Below, in pieces: positions 7,331 through 15,805 of a stretch of 47,121 nucleotides of DNA; the stretch's first letter is position 1, and the number at the start of each line of letters is the position of its first letter. Source of the stretch: JAPUDS01 sp050258575. GTDB lineage: Bacteria; Patescibacteriota; Saccharimonadia; Saccharimonadales; Saccharimonadaceae. Position numbers and translations under genes: made by a program. The stretch covers positions 1 to 47,121 of the forward strand of contig JBLMYZ010000047.1 of NCBI GenBank assembly GCA_050258575.1, given 5' to 3'. Under the pieces are notes generated by a model. That model worked only from the letters and a program-made list of their open reading frames with translations. It was not told the origin of the DNA and did not search any database.

Positions 7331-7416
7331 GCTGGGATAGTGAAGCGGTCAAACACGACAGACTGTAAATCTGTTGGCTTTCGCCTTCGTAGGTTCGAAT
7401 CCTACTCCCAGCACCA
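7331..7416 (+). tRNA. tRNA-Tyr (anticodon GTA)
   Basis: An 86-nt class II tRNA with a long variable arm (GGCTTTCGCC-type hairpin) and encoded CCA. The acceptor GCTGGGA pairs with TCCCAGC. The anticodon stem ACAGA/TCTGT encloses CTGTAAA, giving GTA. It is a Tgt substrate by anticodon. Its last six bases form the outer part of the following terminator palindrome. Confidence 0.97.
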
Positions 7417-7455
7417 ACTAAAAATAACCCTTTGCGGGTTGTTTTTAGTTGGTGC
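7411..7455. terminator. Long palindromic terminator overlapping the tRNA-Tyr 3' end
   Basis: A perfect 14-bp outer inverted repeat (7411-7424 and 7442-7455) encloses AACCC/GGGTT (7426-7430 and 7436-7440). The outer left arm begins with the tRNA's GCACCA, so its 3' end can pair with the trailer. Confidence 0.85.
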
Positions 7456-7493
7456 CATACAGGCCTCGTTATTTAATCGACCAAATCAGTAGC

Positions 7494-8547
7494 CTAGGAA
7501 ACAATAATATTTTGCGTGTTAGCCACCCAATCGTCAGAGTTGCCAATATTGCCTGCACTGCCAGCGGTATCACTGACTAAACTCTTTAGATTATCATGTG
7601 TGAACTTTCTGTTGGCTTCACGCATTTTTTTGAGTGTTTTTAGCAATTTGACAAACTGACCTATCGTGAGGGGCGCAATTTTCTGCTTACTTACTTTGTA
7701 GCCAACCGTATTTGCAATATGGAAAGTCTCGGCACTGTCAGTATGAATAGCCGGAGCGATAAAAATACAGTAGGCATTGTTATGCGAGTTCTCAAAATCT
7801 CTCAAGTGTCGCATAACTGGCTTCCCCTCGTTAAACCATTGATCACGACCACTTAACATCGTAGCCTCACAAATCATGTTGAAACTATCGTAAAAACACT
7901 CAATATCAGCCATACCGCCAGGAGCGGTCGACGTCGGTTCGTTGTCATCGCCAACTGGGTAATTTGGCTCAATCTCCTTCGCATCGTTCAATGCGTGGTG
8001 GCCCATTGTTGAAAGATATTCAAGCATTAGCACACGATTTTCAAAGTCGAAAATTTTTTCCAACTGCTCAATATATTGAAAGATGTTAGCTATTTTGTCT
8101 ATAGCGTAAATCAAAGATGTTAGTAAATACGATTTTTCTCTGGTGGTGATGATTATTTCTTCAAATAATTTTTCAATATCGTCCCTGATAATACCTATTT
8201 TTTGGCATTCTCTTTGTCGAAATATGTATCTGAAAAATTTTTGGAAAAATAGTTTTCACCATACCTCTTTACGTCAATATTATTGTAGTGCCTCAGGCAT
8301 TCTTTTAGCTTTTCTTCCCTGATATTCTCCTTGCCCAAATATGCAGAGTAGATGTGTGCGTTTGAGTTTAAATGTCGTTAACAATAATCTTCGAGCGGCC
8401 GTAATAGTGGTTAGCGACCGCGCCAGTTCCTGCAAAAATATCAGCGAAAGACTCAAGCTCGATCTGTTCTCTCTCAAGTATGCTATCGATAAATGTAAGT
8501 AGCTTTGTTTTAGACCCGAGGTAGCGCCGTTGGGTTATAGAAATCAT
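7494..8547 (-). pseudogene. Remnant restriction-modification system: D12-type DNA methyltransferase fused to AlwI-like restriction endonuclease
   Basis: Reading from ATG 8547, the frame begins MISITQRRYLGSKTKLL and reaches FADIFAGTGAVANHYYG, the SAM-binding motif I of D12-class adenine methyltransferases. It then stops at a frameshift near 8368-8375. The next frame continues with NSNAHIYSAYLGKENIREE and stops after a run of six T's (8198-8203). The third frame continues IGIIRDDIEKLFEEI...LIYAIDKIANIF, typical methyltransferase sequence. It then passes without a stop into 200 residues resembling AlwI-family type IIS endonucleases (STAPGGMADIECFYDSFN, CEATM, APLTIGQFVKLL). The rest of the methyltransferase and the N-terminal part of the nuclease are missing. 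The segment is visibly AT-richer than its neighbours, suggesting acquisition. It is almost certainly non-functional as a system. Confidence 0.82.
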
Positions 8548-8576
8548 TTTATTTCCAAAAAGTACAGTGTCGTTGG

Positions 8577-9233
8577 TTACATCACCACGCGGCGTGGCGG
8601 TTGGGCGATGCGTTTTGGGGCGCCGGACGGCACGGCCATAGACGAGGCTTTGGCTCGGAGATCGGCGGCGAGGTCGGGTTTGCCGGTGCGGTCGTAGGCG
8701 TCGGCAAGGATGGTTAGGCTCTGGGGATTTGGTTCAAGCTCGACGGCTTTTTCCAAAGCGGCGATCATTTTTTTGTTGTCGCCAAGTTTTTCCTGTACTT
8801 TGGCGTAAGCGACGTGCCGCGCGGCTAGGTTGCCCTCGAGCTGTATCGCCTGCTCAAACGCCAGGGCGGCTTTGTCATACGCGCCGGTTTCAAAGTAGAT
8901 CAAGCCAACGTTATGCAAGCTCGAAGCACTAGACTCAAGACTTTGAGCGATCTCGAAACATTCGATCGCGTCCTGGTACGCTCGCTGTTTGGCATACAAA
9001 ATACCTAGCCGGTTGTACGCAGTGGCGTTACGTTCGTCGACACGCAAGATAGTCAAGAGTGCCTTTTCTGCCCGCAGATATCGCTGGTCGTTGATACTTT
9101 CTTGTGCGACACCCCATAGTTTGTCCAGATACGACGACATCTTCGACGGCAGCTCGTTGCCCGCGTCGTCGATAGGACGCTGGTAGAGCAGTACCCAGAG
9201 ACCAAGCGCCATAAGAGTCAATAAACCTAGCAT
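8577..9233 (-). CDS. Membrane-anchored tetratricopeptide-repeat protein
   Basis: A 218-residue protein with one N-terminal transmembrane helix (about 1-17) and then four or more TPR units of about 34 residues (about 40-205), for example NATAYNRLGILYAKQRAYQDAIECFE and the following NVGLIYFETGAYDKAALAFE. TPR domains are protein-protein scaffolds; the partner is unknown. It starts just after holB in the same direction. Two TATAAT boxes (complements of 9244-9249 and 9254-9259) at the end of holB may give it its own near-leaderless transcript. It ends in a basic tail. Confidence 0.8.
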   Translation of the reverse strand: MLGLLTLMALGLWVLLYQRPIDDAGNELPSKMSSYLDKLWGVAQESINDQRYLRAEKALLTILRVDERNATAYNRLGILYAKQRAYQDAIECFEIAQSLESSASSLHNVGLIYFETGAYDKAALAFEQAIQLEGNLAARHVAYAKVQEKLGDNKKMIAALEKAVELEPNPQSLTILADAYDRTGKPDLAADLRAKASSMAVPSGAPKRIAQPPRRVVM

Positions 9234-9254
9234 ATCACCGACAATTATACCAGA

Positions 9255-10082
9255 TTATAGCCGTTCAGCCATAGCCATGAGCTGTGTCCGCACATGACCG
9301 TTATGCGCTAGGTTGTCGAGTGTCTGCTCGAGTACCTCAGCCGAGGCAACGAGCCGTTCGTTTGACGTGGATACTAGGCTAAAAGCAACGATCTGCGCGA
9401 GCGTTCGAACGAGTTGCTGCGCTGCACTGCGGTCGTTGTACGCAGCGAGCCGCACGAGGCGGTCGTACGGACTGCCGGACAATATAGCTCGGGCGTCAAC
9501 CACGAACTGCGACGACCGCGTAAATAACTCCTGGTCGTCGATGAGCCGATGTAGCTCTGCTGGTCTGCCGCTGGCTAAAAACATCAGCTGGCGAACAGTC
9601 GACTCGTCTACCACGCGCCGTGCACTCAGCAGCTGTTGTGTATCCTGGTCGTTTATAGGTCGTATATCGACCCCTTGCGTACGTGACAAAATCGTTGGTA
9701 GCACAAGCTGCAGCTGGTGGGTTGTCGCGATAAAATACGTCATATCGGTCGGTTCTTCGAGCAGCTTCAAAAACGCATTTTGCGCGTCGTGGCTCATAGC
9801 GTCGATATCGCCAACGATCACAACTTGTTTCGTCTGGCGAGCGTCGCGAGTAGTCACATAGAGCGACCGCACCGTCTCGATAGATATCGTTCCCGCATCG
9901 TCCGGTGTTACTGTGACGATATCCGTCGGGTGCGCCACGACTTCACGAGCCAGTGTCTGAGCGATAGTCCCGAGACCAACGCCGCGTACTCCGGACAGCA
10001 ACAAACCTTGCTGCGGCTGCCGCCGATACGCTTCGAGTAAGACTCGACTCGTTTTGTCGAGATACAACTCGTCGAAAGTCAT
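9255..10082 (-). CDS. holB: DNA polymerase III delta-prime-like subunit
   Basis: About 275 residues starting MTFDELYLDKTSRVLL at ATG 10082. The longer frame to 10187 would overlap rluD and is rejected in favour of the ATGA overlap with the rluD stop. It is a clamp-loader AAA+ fold. The P-loop-like GVRGVGLGT lacks the usual lysine, as in delta-prime subunits that do not bind ATP. VVIVGDIDAMSHDAQNAFLKLLEEP is the Walker B/sensor region, and TILSRTQG stands where the SRC arginine-finger motif lies (Cys replaced by Thr). In replication it would help load the sliding clamp. It belongs to the trpS-rluD-holB operon. Confidence 0.88.
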   Translation of the reverse strand: MTFDELYLDKTSRVLLEAYRRQPQQGLLLSGVRGVGLGTIAQTLAREVVAHPTDIVTVTPDDAGTISIETVRSLYVTTRDARQTKQVVIVGDIDAMSHDAQNAFLKLLEEPTDMTYFIATTHQLQLVLPTILSRTQGVDIRPINDQDTQQLLSARRVVDESTVRQLMFLASGRPAELHRLIDDQELFTRSSQFVVDARAILSGSPYDRLVRLAAYNDRSAAQQLVRTLAQIVAFSLVSTSNERLVASAEVLEQTLDNLAHNGHVRTQLMAMAERL

Positions 10083-10918
10083 GAAATCTCCTCGACGAGC
10101 TGCTGCATGTCGCTTGGCAATGGCGCTCGAAATGTCGTGCGTCGGCTGGGTGGAATAGTTATTTCCAGTTCGAGGGCATGCAAACAAAGCCGGTGAATTG
10201 GGCTTTTCGGGCCGCCATAGACGGTGTCGCCGACGATTGGACAGCCAATATATGCCATATGGACGCGAAGTTGGTGTGTCCGCCCGGTTTCGGGTCGCAG
10301 TTCGACGACGCTGTACTTCCCGTTGGCCGCCAATACTTTGTAGCGAGTAACGGCCGGTTTTCCTTTGGCGCCGACTCGAAACAAACTTGGCGTTTTCGGG
10401 TTGCGTTCGATCGGCAGGTCAAGCCTGGCCTCGTCTAGTTTCGGCCGGCCGCTTACCACTGCTAGGTACGTTTTGTGGGCTTTTCTGTCTTGAAATTGTT
10501 TCTGCAACAGCCGTTTGGTAGCGGCGTCTTTGGCGGCGATCAGTACGCCGCTCGTCATTCGGTCTAGCCGATGTACGATGCCTGGCCGGTTTGTGTCGTC
10601 TGGCTCGTTCATGCGCGGACGAACAAATTCGGCGACACTAAACTCTTCGGTCAGTGCGCCTTTGGCGTGCGTCAACACACCGCTCGGTTTGTCTACAACA
10701 ACCACGTGGTCGTCCTCATACACTACAGGTAGCGTGTCAGACGTGTCATACGCTACAGGTAGCGTACCGATCGTAATATCGTCGTCCTCACTCACTTCCC
10801 TGCGGCAAATGTACGCCGGGCAGTCGTTGACGTACACCAGCCCTAGTTCGATGTATTTTTGCCAGATCGCCCGCGAATGTTCCGGGTACTCTTCGGCCAT
10901 GTATTTGTCGAGTCTCAT
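10079..10918 (-). CDS. rluD: RluA/RluD-family pseudouridine synthase
   Basis: A 279-residue enzyme converting uridines of rRNA to pseudouridine. An N-terminal S4-like RNA-binding domain starts MRLDKYMAEEYPEHSR. The catalytic domain has VVDKPSGVLTHA, the catalytic Asp in IVHRLDRMTSGVLIAAK, and RPETGRTHQLRVHMA. The start at 10918 is chosen because its ATG overlaps the trpS stop in an ATGA. A 30-bp tandem duplication (20-nt units at 10716 and 10746, 19 of 20 identical) adds about ten residues (LPVAYDTSDT) between the two domains. The exact rRNA target (RluD or RluA type) is not certain. Confidence 0.93.
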   Translation of the reverse strand: MRLDKYMAEEYPEHSRAIWQKYIELGLVYVNDCPAYICRREVSEDDDITIGTLPVAYDTSDTLPVVYEDDHVVVVDKPSGVLTHAKGALTEEFSVAEFVRPRMNEPDDTNRPGIVHRLDRMTSGVLIAAKDAATKRLLQKQFQDRKAHKTYLAVVSGRPKLDEARLDLPIERNPKTPSLFRVGAKGKPAVTRYKVLAANGKYSVVELRPETGRTHQLRVHMAYIGCPIVGDTVYGGPKSPIHRLCLHALELEITIPPSRRTTFRAPLPSDMQQLVEEIS

Positions 10919-11943
10919 ACCCGTAAACCGACGGCTTTTTGCACCCGTAACAGCGTATCGTTTGCGACCGCCGACATAGCCGCCTCGTTGGCGGTAAGTT
11001 TCGCCATGACGTCGTCGTCTGAAATATTGGCCAGTCGCGTTTGAAATGTCGCTAGAAAATCTTGTACTGCTTCGGCCACCGCGTTTTTCAGGTCGCCGTA
11101 ACGCGTCGTGCCTTCCCATTCGGCATTAACATGCGCCTGGTCGCGCTGAGTCAACAGGGCGAGCAGCTGTAGCAAGTTTGTCACACCGGGCTGGTTTTCC
11201 CAGTCAAAATGTACTTCGCCGAGACTGTCGGTAGTCGCGCTCATGATCTTTTTGGCGGCAACCGACGGCTCGTCACTCAGAAGTATTTTGGATTTTTCAT
11301 CGGTTGAGCTTTTGCTCATTTTTTTAGCCGGGTCGGTGAGATTGCGCACACGCAGGCCGTTGTCGCGCTGCAAAAACTTCATTTGGTCAGCCGTCGCAAC
11401 CGGTACGGTAAACAGCTCGCCAAACTTGTTGTTTATGCGTTCGGCGATGTCGCGCGTGATCTCGAGGTGCTGGAACTGGTCCTCGCCCACTGGCACATAC
11501 CGTGCGTTGTAGAGCAATATGTCGGCCGCCATGAGTACCGGGTAGTTCATCAGCCCCATCGTAACACTCGCGCCTGGCTCCGAAGACTTATCTTTAAACT
11601 GAATCATGCGCTGCATCTCGCCGACATATGTAAAACAGTCGAGAATCCACGTCATTTCGCTATGGGCAGGTATGTAACTCTGGCGATAAAGAAAAGTGTC
11701 TGGGTTGTCGATATCGAGCCCGGCAGCGATGAAATATTTGATATTTTGCAGGGTGTGCGCGTACAACGAATGGTGGTCAACTGGCGTCGTGAAGCTGTGC
11801 AGATCCGGCACAAACATGTTGATTTGGTACTCACCCGCGTAGCGTTGTTGCATTGCCACCATAGGAACGAACGCGCCCAGATAGTTTCCTAGTGTTGGCT
11901 CTTCGTTGCTGCGTATTCCCGTCAAAATCACTTCTTTGCTCAT
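10915..11943 (-). CDS. trpS: Tryptophanyl-tRNA synthetase
   Basis: A 342-residue class I synthetase charging tRNA-Trp. The HIGH-type signature appears as PTLGNYLGAF near the N-terminus and the KMSKS loop as AKKMSKSS (about residue 205). MGLMNYPVLMAADILLY and VGEDQFQHLEITRDIA are family hallmarks. It is the first gene of an operon with rluD and holB, joined by 4-nt stop/start overlaps that suggest translational coupling. TATAAT ends 7 nt before its ATG, so the operon mRNA is probably leaderless. Its TGA stop supports the standard code. Confidence 0.97.
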   Translation of the reverse strand: MSKEVILTGIRSNEEPTLGNYLGAFVPMVAMQQRYAGEYQINMFVPDLHSFTTPVDHHSLYAHTLQNIKYFIAAGLDIDNPDTFLYRQSYIPAHSEMTWILDCFTYVGEMQRMIQFKDKSSEPGASVTMGLMNYPVLMAADILLYNARYVPVGEDQFQHLEITRDIAERINNKFGELFTVPVATADQMKFLQRDNGLRVRNLTDPAKKMSKSSTDEKSKILLSDEPSVAAKKIMSATTDSLGEVHFDWENQPGVTNLLQLLALLTQRDQAHVNAEWEGTTRYGDLKNAVAEAVQDFLATFQTRLANISDDDVMAKLTANEAAMSAVANDTLLRVQKAVGLRV

Positions 11944-11950
11944 ATAGCTT

Positions 11951-11967
11951 ATTATACCTGATATACT
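11951..11967. promoter_or_regulatory. Divergent, nearly abutting -10 boxes for trpS and the lipid kinase gene
   Basis: In a 30-bp gap, TATAAT on the minus strand (complement of 11951-11956) lies 7 nt before the trpS ATG. TGATATACT on the plus strand (11959-11967, an extended -10) lies 6 nt before the kinase ATG. The -35 regions must lie inside the opposite genes. Confidence 0.6.
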
Positions 11968-11973
11968 GCTGGT

Positions 11974-12852
11974 ATGACATCGTTCGATAGTTTGACGGTC
12001 ATATATAACCCCAAAAGCAGCGGTGATGCACCGAAACTAGCGCGGCAGTTTCAAAAAGATTGCGCCAAGCGGGGTTTGCACGCGGTGCTTGTACCGACAG
12101 CCCGCGCTGGCCACGCAACAGAGATAGCACGCCGCGTAGCTGAGCAGCCAGGAACGCCTCTTGTTGTGTCGGTGAGTGGCGACGGTGGATATAACGAAGT
12201 GATTCATGGCGTTATGAGCGCCAAGCGGCCTCGAGGTGCTGACAGGCCTATCGTGGCGTTAATTGCCGCCGGCAACGCCAACGACCACTACCGCGTCATG
12301 CATGACAGCACGCCGCTTGTCGAGCGTATCGAACACGATATCGCAAAACCGCTCGATATTTTGGAGCTGACAACTGACCATGTCACCGCTTTCGCACACT
12401 CGTATATTGGCTTTGGTGTGACGGCGAAAGCCAGTGCCAAACTCAACCAGAGCAGCAAAACACTGTCTGGCGAAATCTCCTCAGTTGTGCGTGCAGTGTG
12501 GCAACAACAGCCATTTCGTGTAACCACTAACGGGCATACAAAACACTACACCAGTCTAGTGTGTGCAAACATCAATCAGATGGCTAAAGTGGTTAAATTT
12601 GCCGACAGTACCAACGCCCGCGACGGGTATTTTGAACTGATTGAGCACGAGACACTGTCTCTTGGTGCGCTCTTGTTCGGCTGGCTGCGTCGCAACAAAG
12701 CGGTTGCCTACTACAAACAACTGTCGTTCACAACTGACACGCTGACCGCGCAGCTTGACGGCGATACTATAACACTAGCCGTCAAAGCACCAGTGACAGT
12801 CACTGTACGTTGTCGCAAACACGCTCTTCGCTCCTACTACGCCAATGCCTGA
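11974..12852 (+). CDS. Diacylglycerol-kinase-family lipid kinase (YegS/BmrU-like)
   Basis: A 292-residue protein of the DAGK catalytic family, which phosphorylates lipid hydroxyl groups with ATP. It opens with LTVIYNPKSSGDAPKLA, the nucleotide-binding start of the fold. It carries the signature VSVSGDGGYNEVIHGVM (about 65-81), then LIAAGNANDHYR, and a C-terminal beta-rich domain (about 130-290) with DGDTITLA. It could be involved in phospholipid salvage or turnover; the true substrate cannot be told from sequence. It is a single gene, divergent from trpS and facing rpsJ. Confidence 0.88.
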   Translation: MTSFDSLTVIYNPKSSGDAPKLARQFQKDCAKRGLHAVLVPTARAGHATEIARRVAEQPGTPLVVSVSGDGGYNEVIHGVMSAKRPRGADRPIVALIAAGNANDHYRVMHDSTPLVERIEHDIAKPLDILELTTDHVTAFAHSYIGFGVTAKASAKLNQSSKTLSGEISSVVRAVWQQQPFRVTTNGHTKHYTSLVCANINQMAKVVKFADSTNARDGYFELIEHETLSLGALLFGWLRRNKAVAYYKQLSFTTDTLTAQLDGDTITLAVKAPVTVTVRCRKHALRSYYANA

Positions 12853-12882
12853 AAAAAGCCGCTGCAAAACAGCGGCAATTTC
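12852..12882. terminator. Terminator of rpsJ (possibly bidirectional)
   Basis: A perfect seven-pair stem GCCGCTG/CAGCGGC (12858-12864 and 12870-12876). On the minus strand TTTTTTC follows, a strong rpsJ terminator. On the plus strand only AATTTC follows. Confidence 0.85.
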
Positions 12883-12898
12883 ATGAGATACAAACGAG

Positions 12899-13219
12899 TT
12901 ACATGCGGATTTCTGCGTCGCAGCCTGCCGGTAAGCTGAGGTTTTGCAGGCTGTCGATGGTTTTTGGCGTCGCACCGATAATGTCGATCAGCCGTTTGTG
13001 AACGCGCATTTCGAACACTTCCCCGCCCTTTTTGTACACATGCGGACTCTTGACAACCGTGTAGGTGCTGCGTCGAGTTGGTAGCGGCACCGGGCCGGCG
13101 ATCTGTGCGCCGGTGCGAACAGCGGTGTCAATAATTTGTTTAGCTGACTGGTCGATGACCTTGTGGTCATAGGCCTTCAAGCGAATACGAATTCGCGGGG
13201 CTGCAGGTTGATCTGCCAT
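12899..13219 (-). CDS. rpsJ: 30S ribosomal protein uS10
   Basis: A 106-residue ribosomal protein of the 30S head and also a transcription antitermination partner (NusE). Family features are IRIRLKAYDHKVIDQSAKQI, GPVPLPTRRSTYTVVKSPHV and EMRVHKRLIDI. The start follows AAAGGAGACTACAGC. It stands apart from S3/L2-type genes and from rpsG-fusA, with its own promoter and terminator, so the usual str/S10 linkage is broken here. Confidence 0.97.
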   Translation of the reverse strand: MADQPAAPRIRIRLKAYDHKVIDQSAKQIIDTAVRTGAQIAGPVPLPTRRSTYTVVKSPHVYKKGGEVFEMRVHKRLIDIIGATPKTIDSLQNLSLPAGCDAEIRM

Positions 13220-13390
13220 GCTGTAGTCTCCTTTGGCGAGCTAGTGCGCTAGAGAACCAGTAACGAAGCGTCTACTTGCGTACTAGGCTATTCGCTAACC
13301 AGCTACCTTATATTGTGTTCCGTAACCTGTGTATGAAACGTCTCTTCTCACGTCACACCCAGTTCTCGAAACGATGATATTACAAGAGAA

Positions 13391-13399
13391 AGTATACCA
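13391..13399 (-). promoter_or_regulatory. Extended -10 promoter of rpsJ
   Basis: TGG-TATACT (complement of 13391-13399). It predicts a leader of about 165 nt before rpsJ. The stretch 13220-13390 shows no ORF and no recognised RNA family. Confidence 0.55.
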
Positions 13400-13419
13400 T
13401 AGTGCTAGCAAAAAGAAAA

Positions 13420-14349
13420 CTACTGGCGAACGGTGTCGATTGCCTGGCGGACAACATCTGCTGAAGTGTGAAGTTTTGCCACCTCGTTGTCACTAAGTTC
13501 GTACCCGCTCAAGATCTTAACGCCTTCGTTGTTGACCGTGCTTGGAACGCCTAGAACAACGTCGCTCAGGCCGTACTCGCCGTCAAACAGCGAACAAACC
13601 GGGAAAATACTATACGTCGAACGTCGTAACGCCGTAACTACTTTGCAGATCACCAGGCCTATCGCGTAGTAGGTCGATTTTTTCGTCTCGATCACTTTGT
13701 AGGCGCGGTCGCGGATCTTTTGGTCGATCTCGCTGTAGTCGCGGTCCTCGTACCCGGGAAACTTGCGTAGCGCAATATCGCCGACATTTGCGCGCTCAAT
13801 GGTTGAAAACGACGAATCGCCGTGCTCGCCTAGCACATAGGCGTCAACTTCGCGGCTATGGACGTTTAGCTCGTCGGCAATTGTCGCCCTCAACCGTGAC
13901 GTATCAAGCGTTGTTCCAGTACCAAACACGCGGCCTTTTGGCAGCCCAAACTCAGTCGACGCGATATAGGTCAGCACATCGACCGGGTTCGCGACCATTA
14001 CTACAAACGGCTGTCGTCCATCACGCGTTATCTCTGTCAAAATGCTGCGAATAATACCTGCGTTCACTCCGAGTAACTCGAGTCGGCTCTGACCTGGTAG
14101 CTGCGGTGCTCCTGCTGTAATAACAACGATATCCTGGCTCGTTACTTCGTCATATGTGCCAGTTCGCACCAATACGCCGCTGTCAAAACCCATGGCATCG
14201 TTGATGTCCGCTGCCTGACCCCACACGAGCTGTTCGTTGACATCAACAAGAACGATCTTTTCGGCTACTTTGTTGAGCGCCATTGCGTACGCCGCCGCTG
14301 ACCCAACCATACCACCGCCGCCAACCACAAATACTTTTTGCTTCGCCAT
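13420..14349 (-). CDS. ldh: L-lactate dehydrogenase
   Basis: A 309-residue NAD-dependent dehydrogenase that reduces pyruvate to lactate and regenerates NAD+ in fermentation. The N-terminal Rossmann loop is VVGGGGMVGSAAAY. The substrate loop reads GAPQLPGQSRLELL, with Gln where malate dehydrogenases have Arg. Further motifs are MVANPVDVLTY, GTTLDTSRLR and the catalytic His in LGEHGDSS. It is led by an extended -10 promoter and GGGGAGG. It sits between tuf and rpsJ. Lactate versus malate specificity rests on the Gln and on LDTSRLR. Confidence 0.93.
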   Translation of the reverse strand: MAKQKVFVVGGGGMVGSAAAYAMALNKVAEKIVLVDVNEQLVWGQAADINDAMGFDSGVLVRTGTYDEVTSQDIVVITAGAPQLPGQSRLELLGVNAGIIRSILTEITRDGRQPFVVMVANPVDVLTYIASTEFGLPKGRVFGTGTTLDTSRLRATIADELNVHSREVDAYVLGEHGDSSFSTIERANVGDIALRKFPGYEDRDYSEIDQKIRDRAYKVIETKKSTYYAIGLVICKVVTALRRSTYSIFPVCSLFDGEYGLSDVVLGVPSTVNNEGVKILSGYELSDNEVAKLHTSADVVRQAIDTVRQ

Positions 14350-14372
14350 ATTGCCTCCCCTCTTTTACCTCG

Positions 14373-14381
14373 ATTATACCA
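14373..14381 (-). promoter_or_regulatory. Extended -10 promoter of ldh
   Basis: TGG-TATAAT (complement of 14373-14381), followed by a short leader carrying GGGGAGG about 6 nt before the ATG at 14349. Confidence 0.7.
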
Positions 14382-14394
14382 CAAGCACATATAA

Positions 14395-14421
14395 CAAAAC
14401 CCCGGTGTTCCCGGGGTTTTG
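14395..14421. terminator. Terminator of tuf
   Basis: Palindrome CAAAACCCCGG / CCGGGGTTTTG with a 5-nt loop. On the minus strand TTTT follows. It separates tuf from the ldh promoter. Confidence 0.9.
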
Positions 14422-14447
14422 CGGTCAGTTGCCTGTTTTCAAGGAAA

Positions 14448-15629
14448 CTATTTGTTGATCTTCGTGACAACACCAGCACCAACGGTGCGGCCGCCTTCGC
14501 GGATAGCAAAGTTGAGACCTTGCTCCATAGCGATCGGGGCGAGCAAAGTAACCTTGAAAGTCACGGTGTCGCCAGGCATGACCATTTCTTTGTCGGCTGG
14601 CAGCTCGACTTCACCGGTGACGTCAGTCGTACGGAAGTAGAACTGTGGTTTGTAGCCTTTGAAGAATGGCGTGTGTCGCCCACCTTCCTCTTTGGTGAGG
14701 ACGTAGACTTCAGCGTCAAACTCAGTGTGCGGGGTGATACTACCTGGTTTGGCAATCACCTGACCGCGCTCGATGTCGTCGCGCTCAATACCGCGGAGCA
14801 GCAGCCCGGCGTTGTCGCCAGCCTGACCTTGGTCGAGGTTCTTTTTGAACGCTTCGATCCCGGTGACGACTGTTTTTTGGCTTGGGCGGATACCGATAAT
14901 CTCAACTTCGTCGTTAAGTTTGACGATACCTTGCTCGATACGACCAGTTGCCACCGTACCGCGACCCTTGATACTAAAGACATCTTCGATCGGCATGAGG
15001 AACGGTTTGTCGAGGTCGCGAGTTGGCTCTGGGATGTAGTCGTCCATAGCGTGAACGAGCTCCATGATAGCGTCTTCGTAAGCAGCGTCGCCTTCGAGTG
15101 CTTTCAGAGCTGAACCTTTGATGATCGGGGCTTCACGGTCAAAACCGTTTTTCGCCAGCAGGTCGCGAACGTCCTCTTCGACGAGCTCAACCAGCTCAGC
15201 GTCTGCCATGTCCATCTTGTTCAAGAAAACAAGAATCTTCGGCACACCGACCTGTTTTGCGAGCAGCACGTGCTCACGAGTTTGCGGCATTGGGCCGTCA
15301 GCGGCTGACACCACGAGAATAGCACCGTCAACCTGAGCAGCACCGGTGATCATGTTTTTCACATAGTCAGCGTGGCCAGGCATGTCGACGTGCGCATAGT
15401 GGCGTTTTTCGGTTTCGTATTCTTGGTGGCTCGTTGCGATAGTAATACCGCGAGCTTTTTCCTCTGGTGCGTTGTCGATCTGATCGTACGCGATTGGTTT
15501 GTTGACGTCGCTTGGAAGTTTTTTCGCAAGCACAGCGGTGATCGCTGCAGTCAAAGTGGTTTTACCGTGGTCGACGTGACCCATGGTACCGACGTTGACG
15601 TGGGGTTTGCTTCGGTCAAAATCTGCCAT
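14448..15629 (-). CDS. tuf: Elongation factor Tu
   Basis: A 393-residue GTPase delivering aminoacyl-tRNA to the ribosome. It has the P-loop GHVDHGKTT, the switch region with RGITIA, DMPGHADYVKNMI, and NKMD, followed by the two beta-barrel domains (GRGTVATGRIEQG; GMEEGGRHTPFF-type region, here EEGGRHTPFFKGYKPQFY). Length is normal. It is transcribed alone from a near-consensus promoter and ends at a strong palindromic terminator, so it is separated from fusA by over 4 kb of unrelated genes. Confidence 0.99.
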   Translation of the reverse strand: MADFDRSKPHVNVGTMGHVDHGKTTLTAAITAVLAKKLPSDVNKPIAYDQIDNAPEEKARGITIATSHQEYETEKRHYAHVDMPGHADYVKNMITGAAQVDGAILVVSAADGPMPQTREHVLLAKQVGVPKILVFLNKMDMADAELVELVEEDVRDLLAKNGFDREAPIIKGSALKALEGDAAYEDAIMELVHAMDDYIPEPTRDLDKPFLMPIEDVFSIKGRGTVATGRIEQGIVKLNDEVEIIGIRPSQKTVVTGIEAFKKNLDQGQAGDNAGLLLRGIERDDIERGQVIAKPGSITPHTEFDAEVYVLTKEEGGRHTPFFKGYKPQFYFRTTDVTGEVELPADKEMVMPGDTVTFKVTLLAPIAMEQGLNFAIREGGRTVGAGVVTKINK

Positions 15630-15705
15630 AGAGATTTATCACTCCTTCGTTAATTGTTATTGCCGCGACGCGACTATAAACATAGCGTCGCGCGCTTAGT
15701 TATCA

Positions 15706-15734
15706 ATTATAAAGATTCTCTGTCAATCTGTAAA
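15706..15734 (-). promoter_or_regulatory. Promoter of tuf
   Basis: TTTACA (complement of 15729-15734), a 17-bp spacer and TATAAT (complement of 15706-15711). It predicts a leader of about 70 nt ending in GAAGGAGTG before the ATG. Confidence 0.85.
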
Positions 15735-15805
15735 GTCCCATGTCGCGACTTCATTGCGATTTCCTTCAGGTTGTTTTCAGGAAGTTCCCAGTATAGTTGA
15801 GGTAT

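Noticed and set aside
10915..11943. Recoded TGA (glycine) as in SR1/Gracilibacteria
   Set aside because: TGA ends trpS, rluD and other genes at normal family lengths, so the standard code applies.
15712..15728. TTGACA inside the tuf promoter spacer as the -35 box
   Set aside because: It lies only about 9 bp from TATAAT; TTTACA at 17 bp fits far better.
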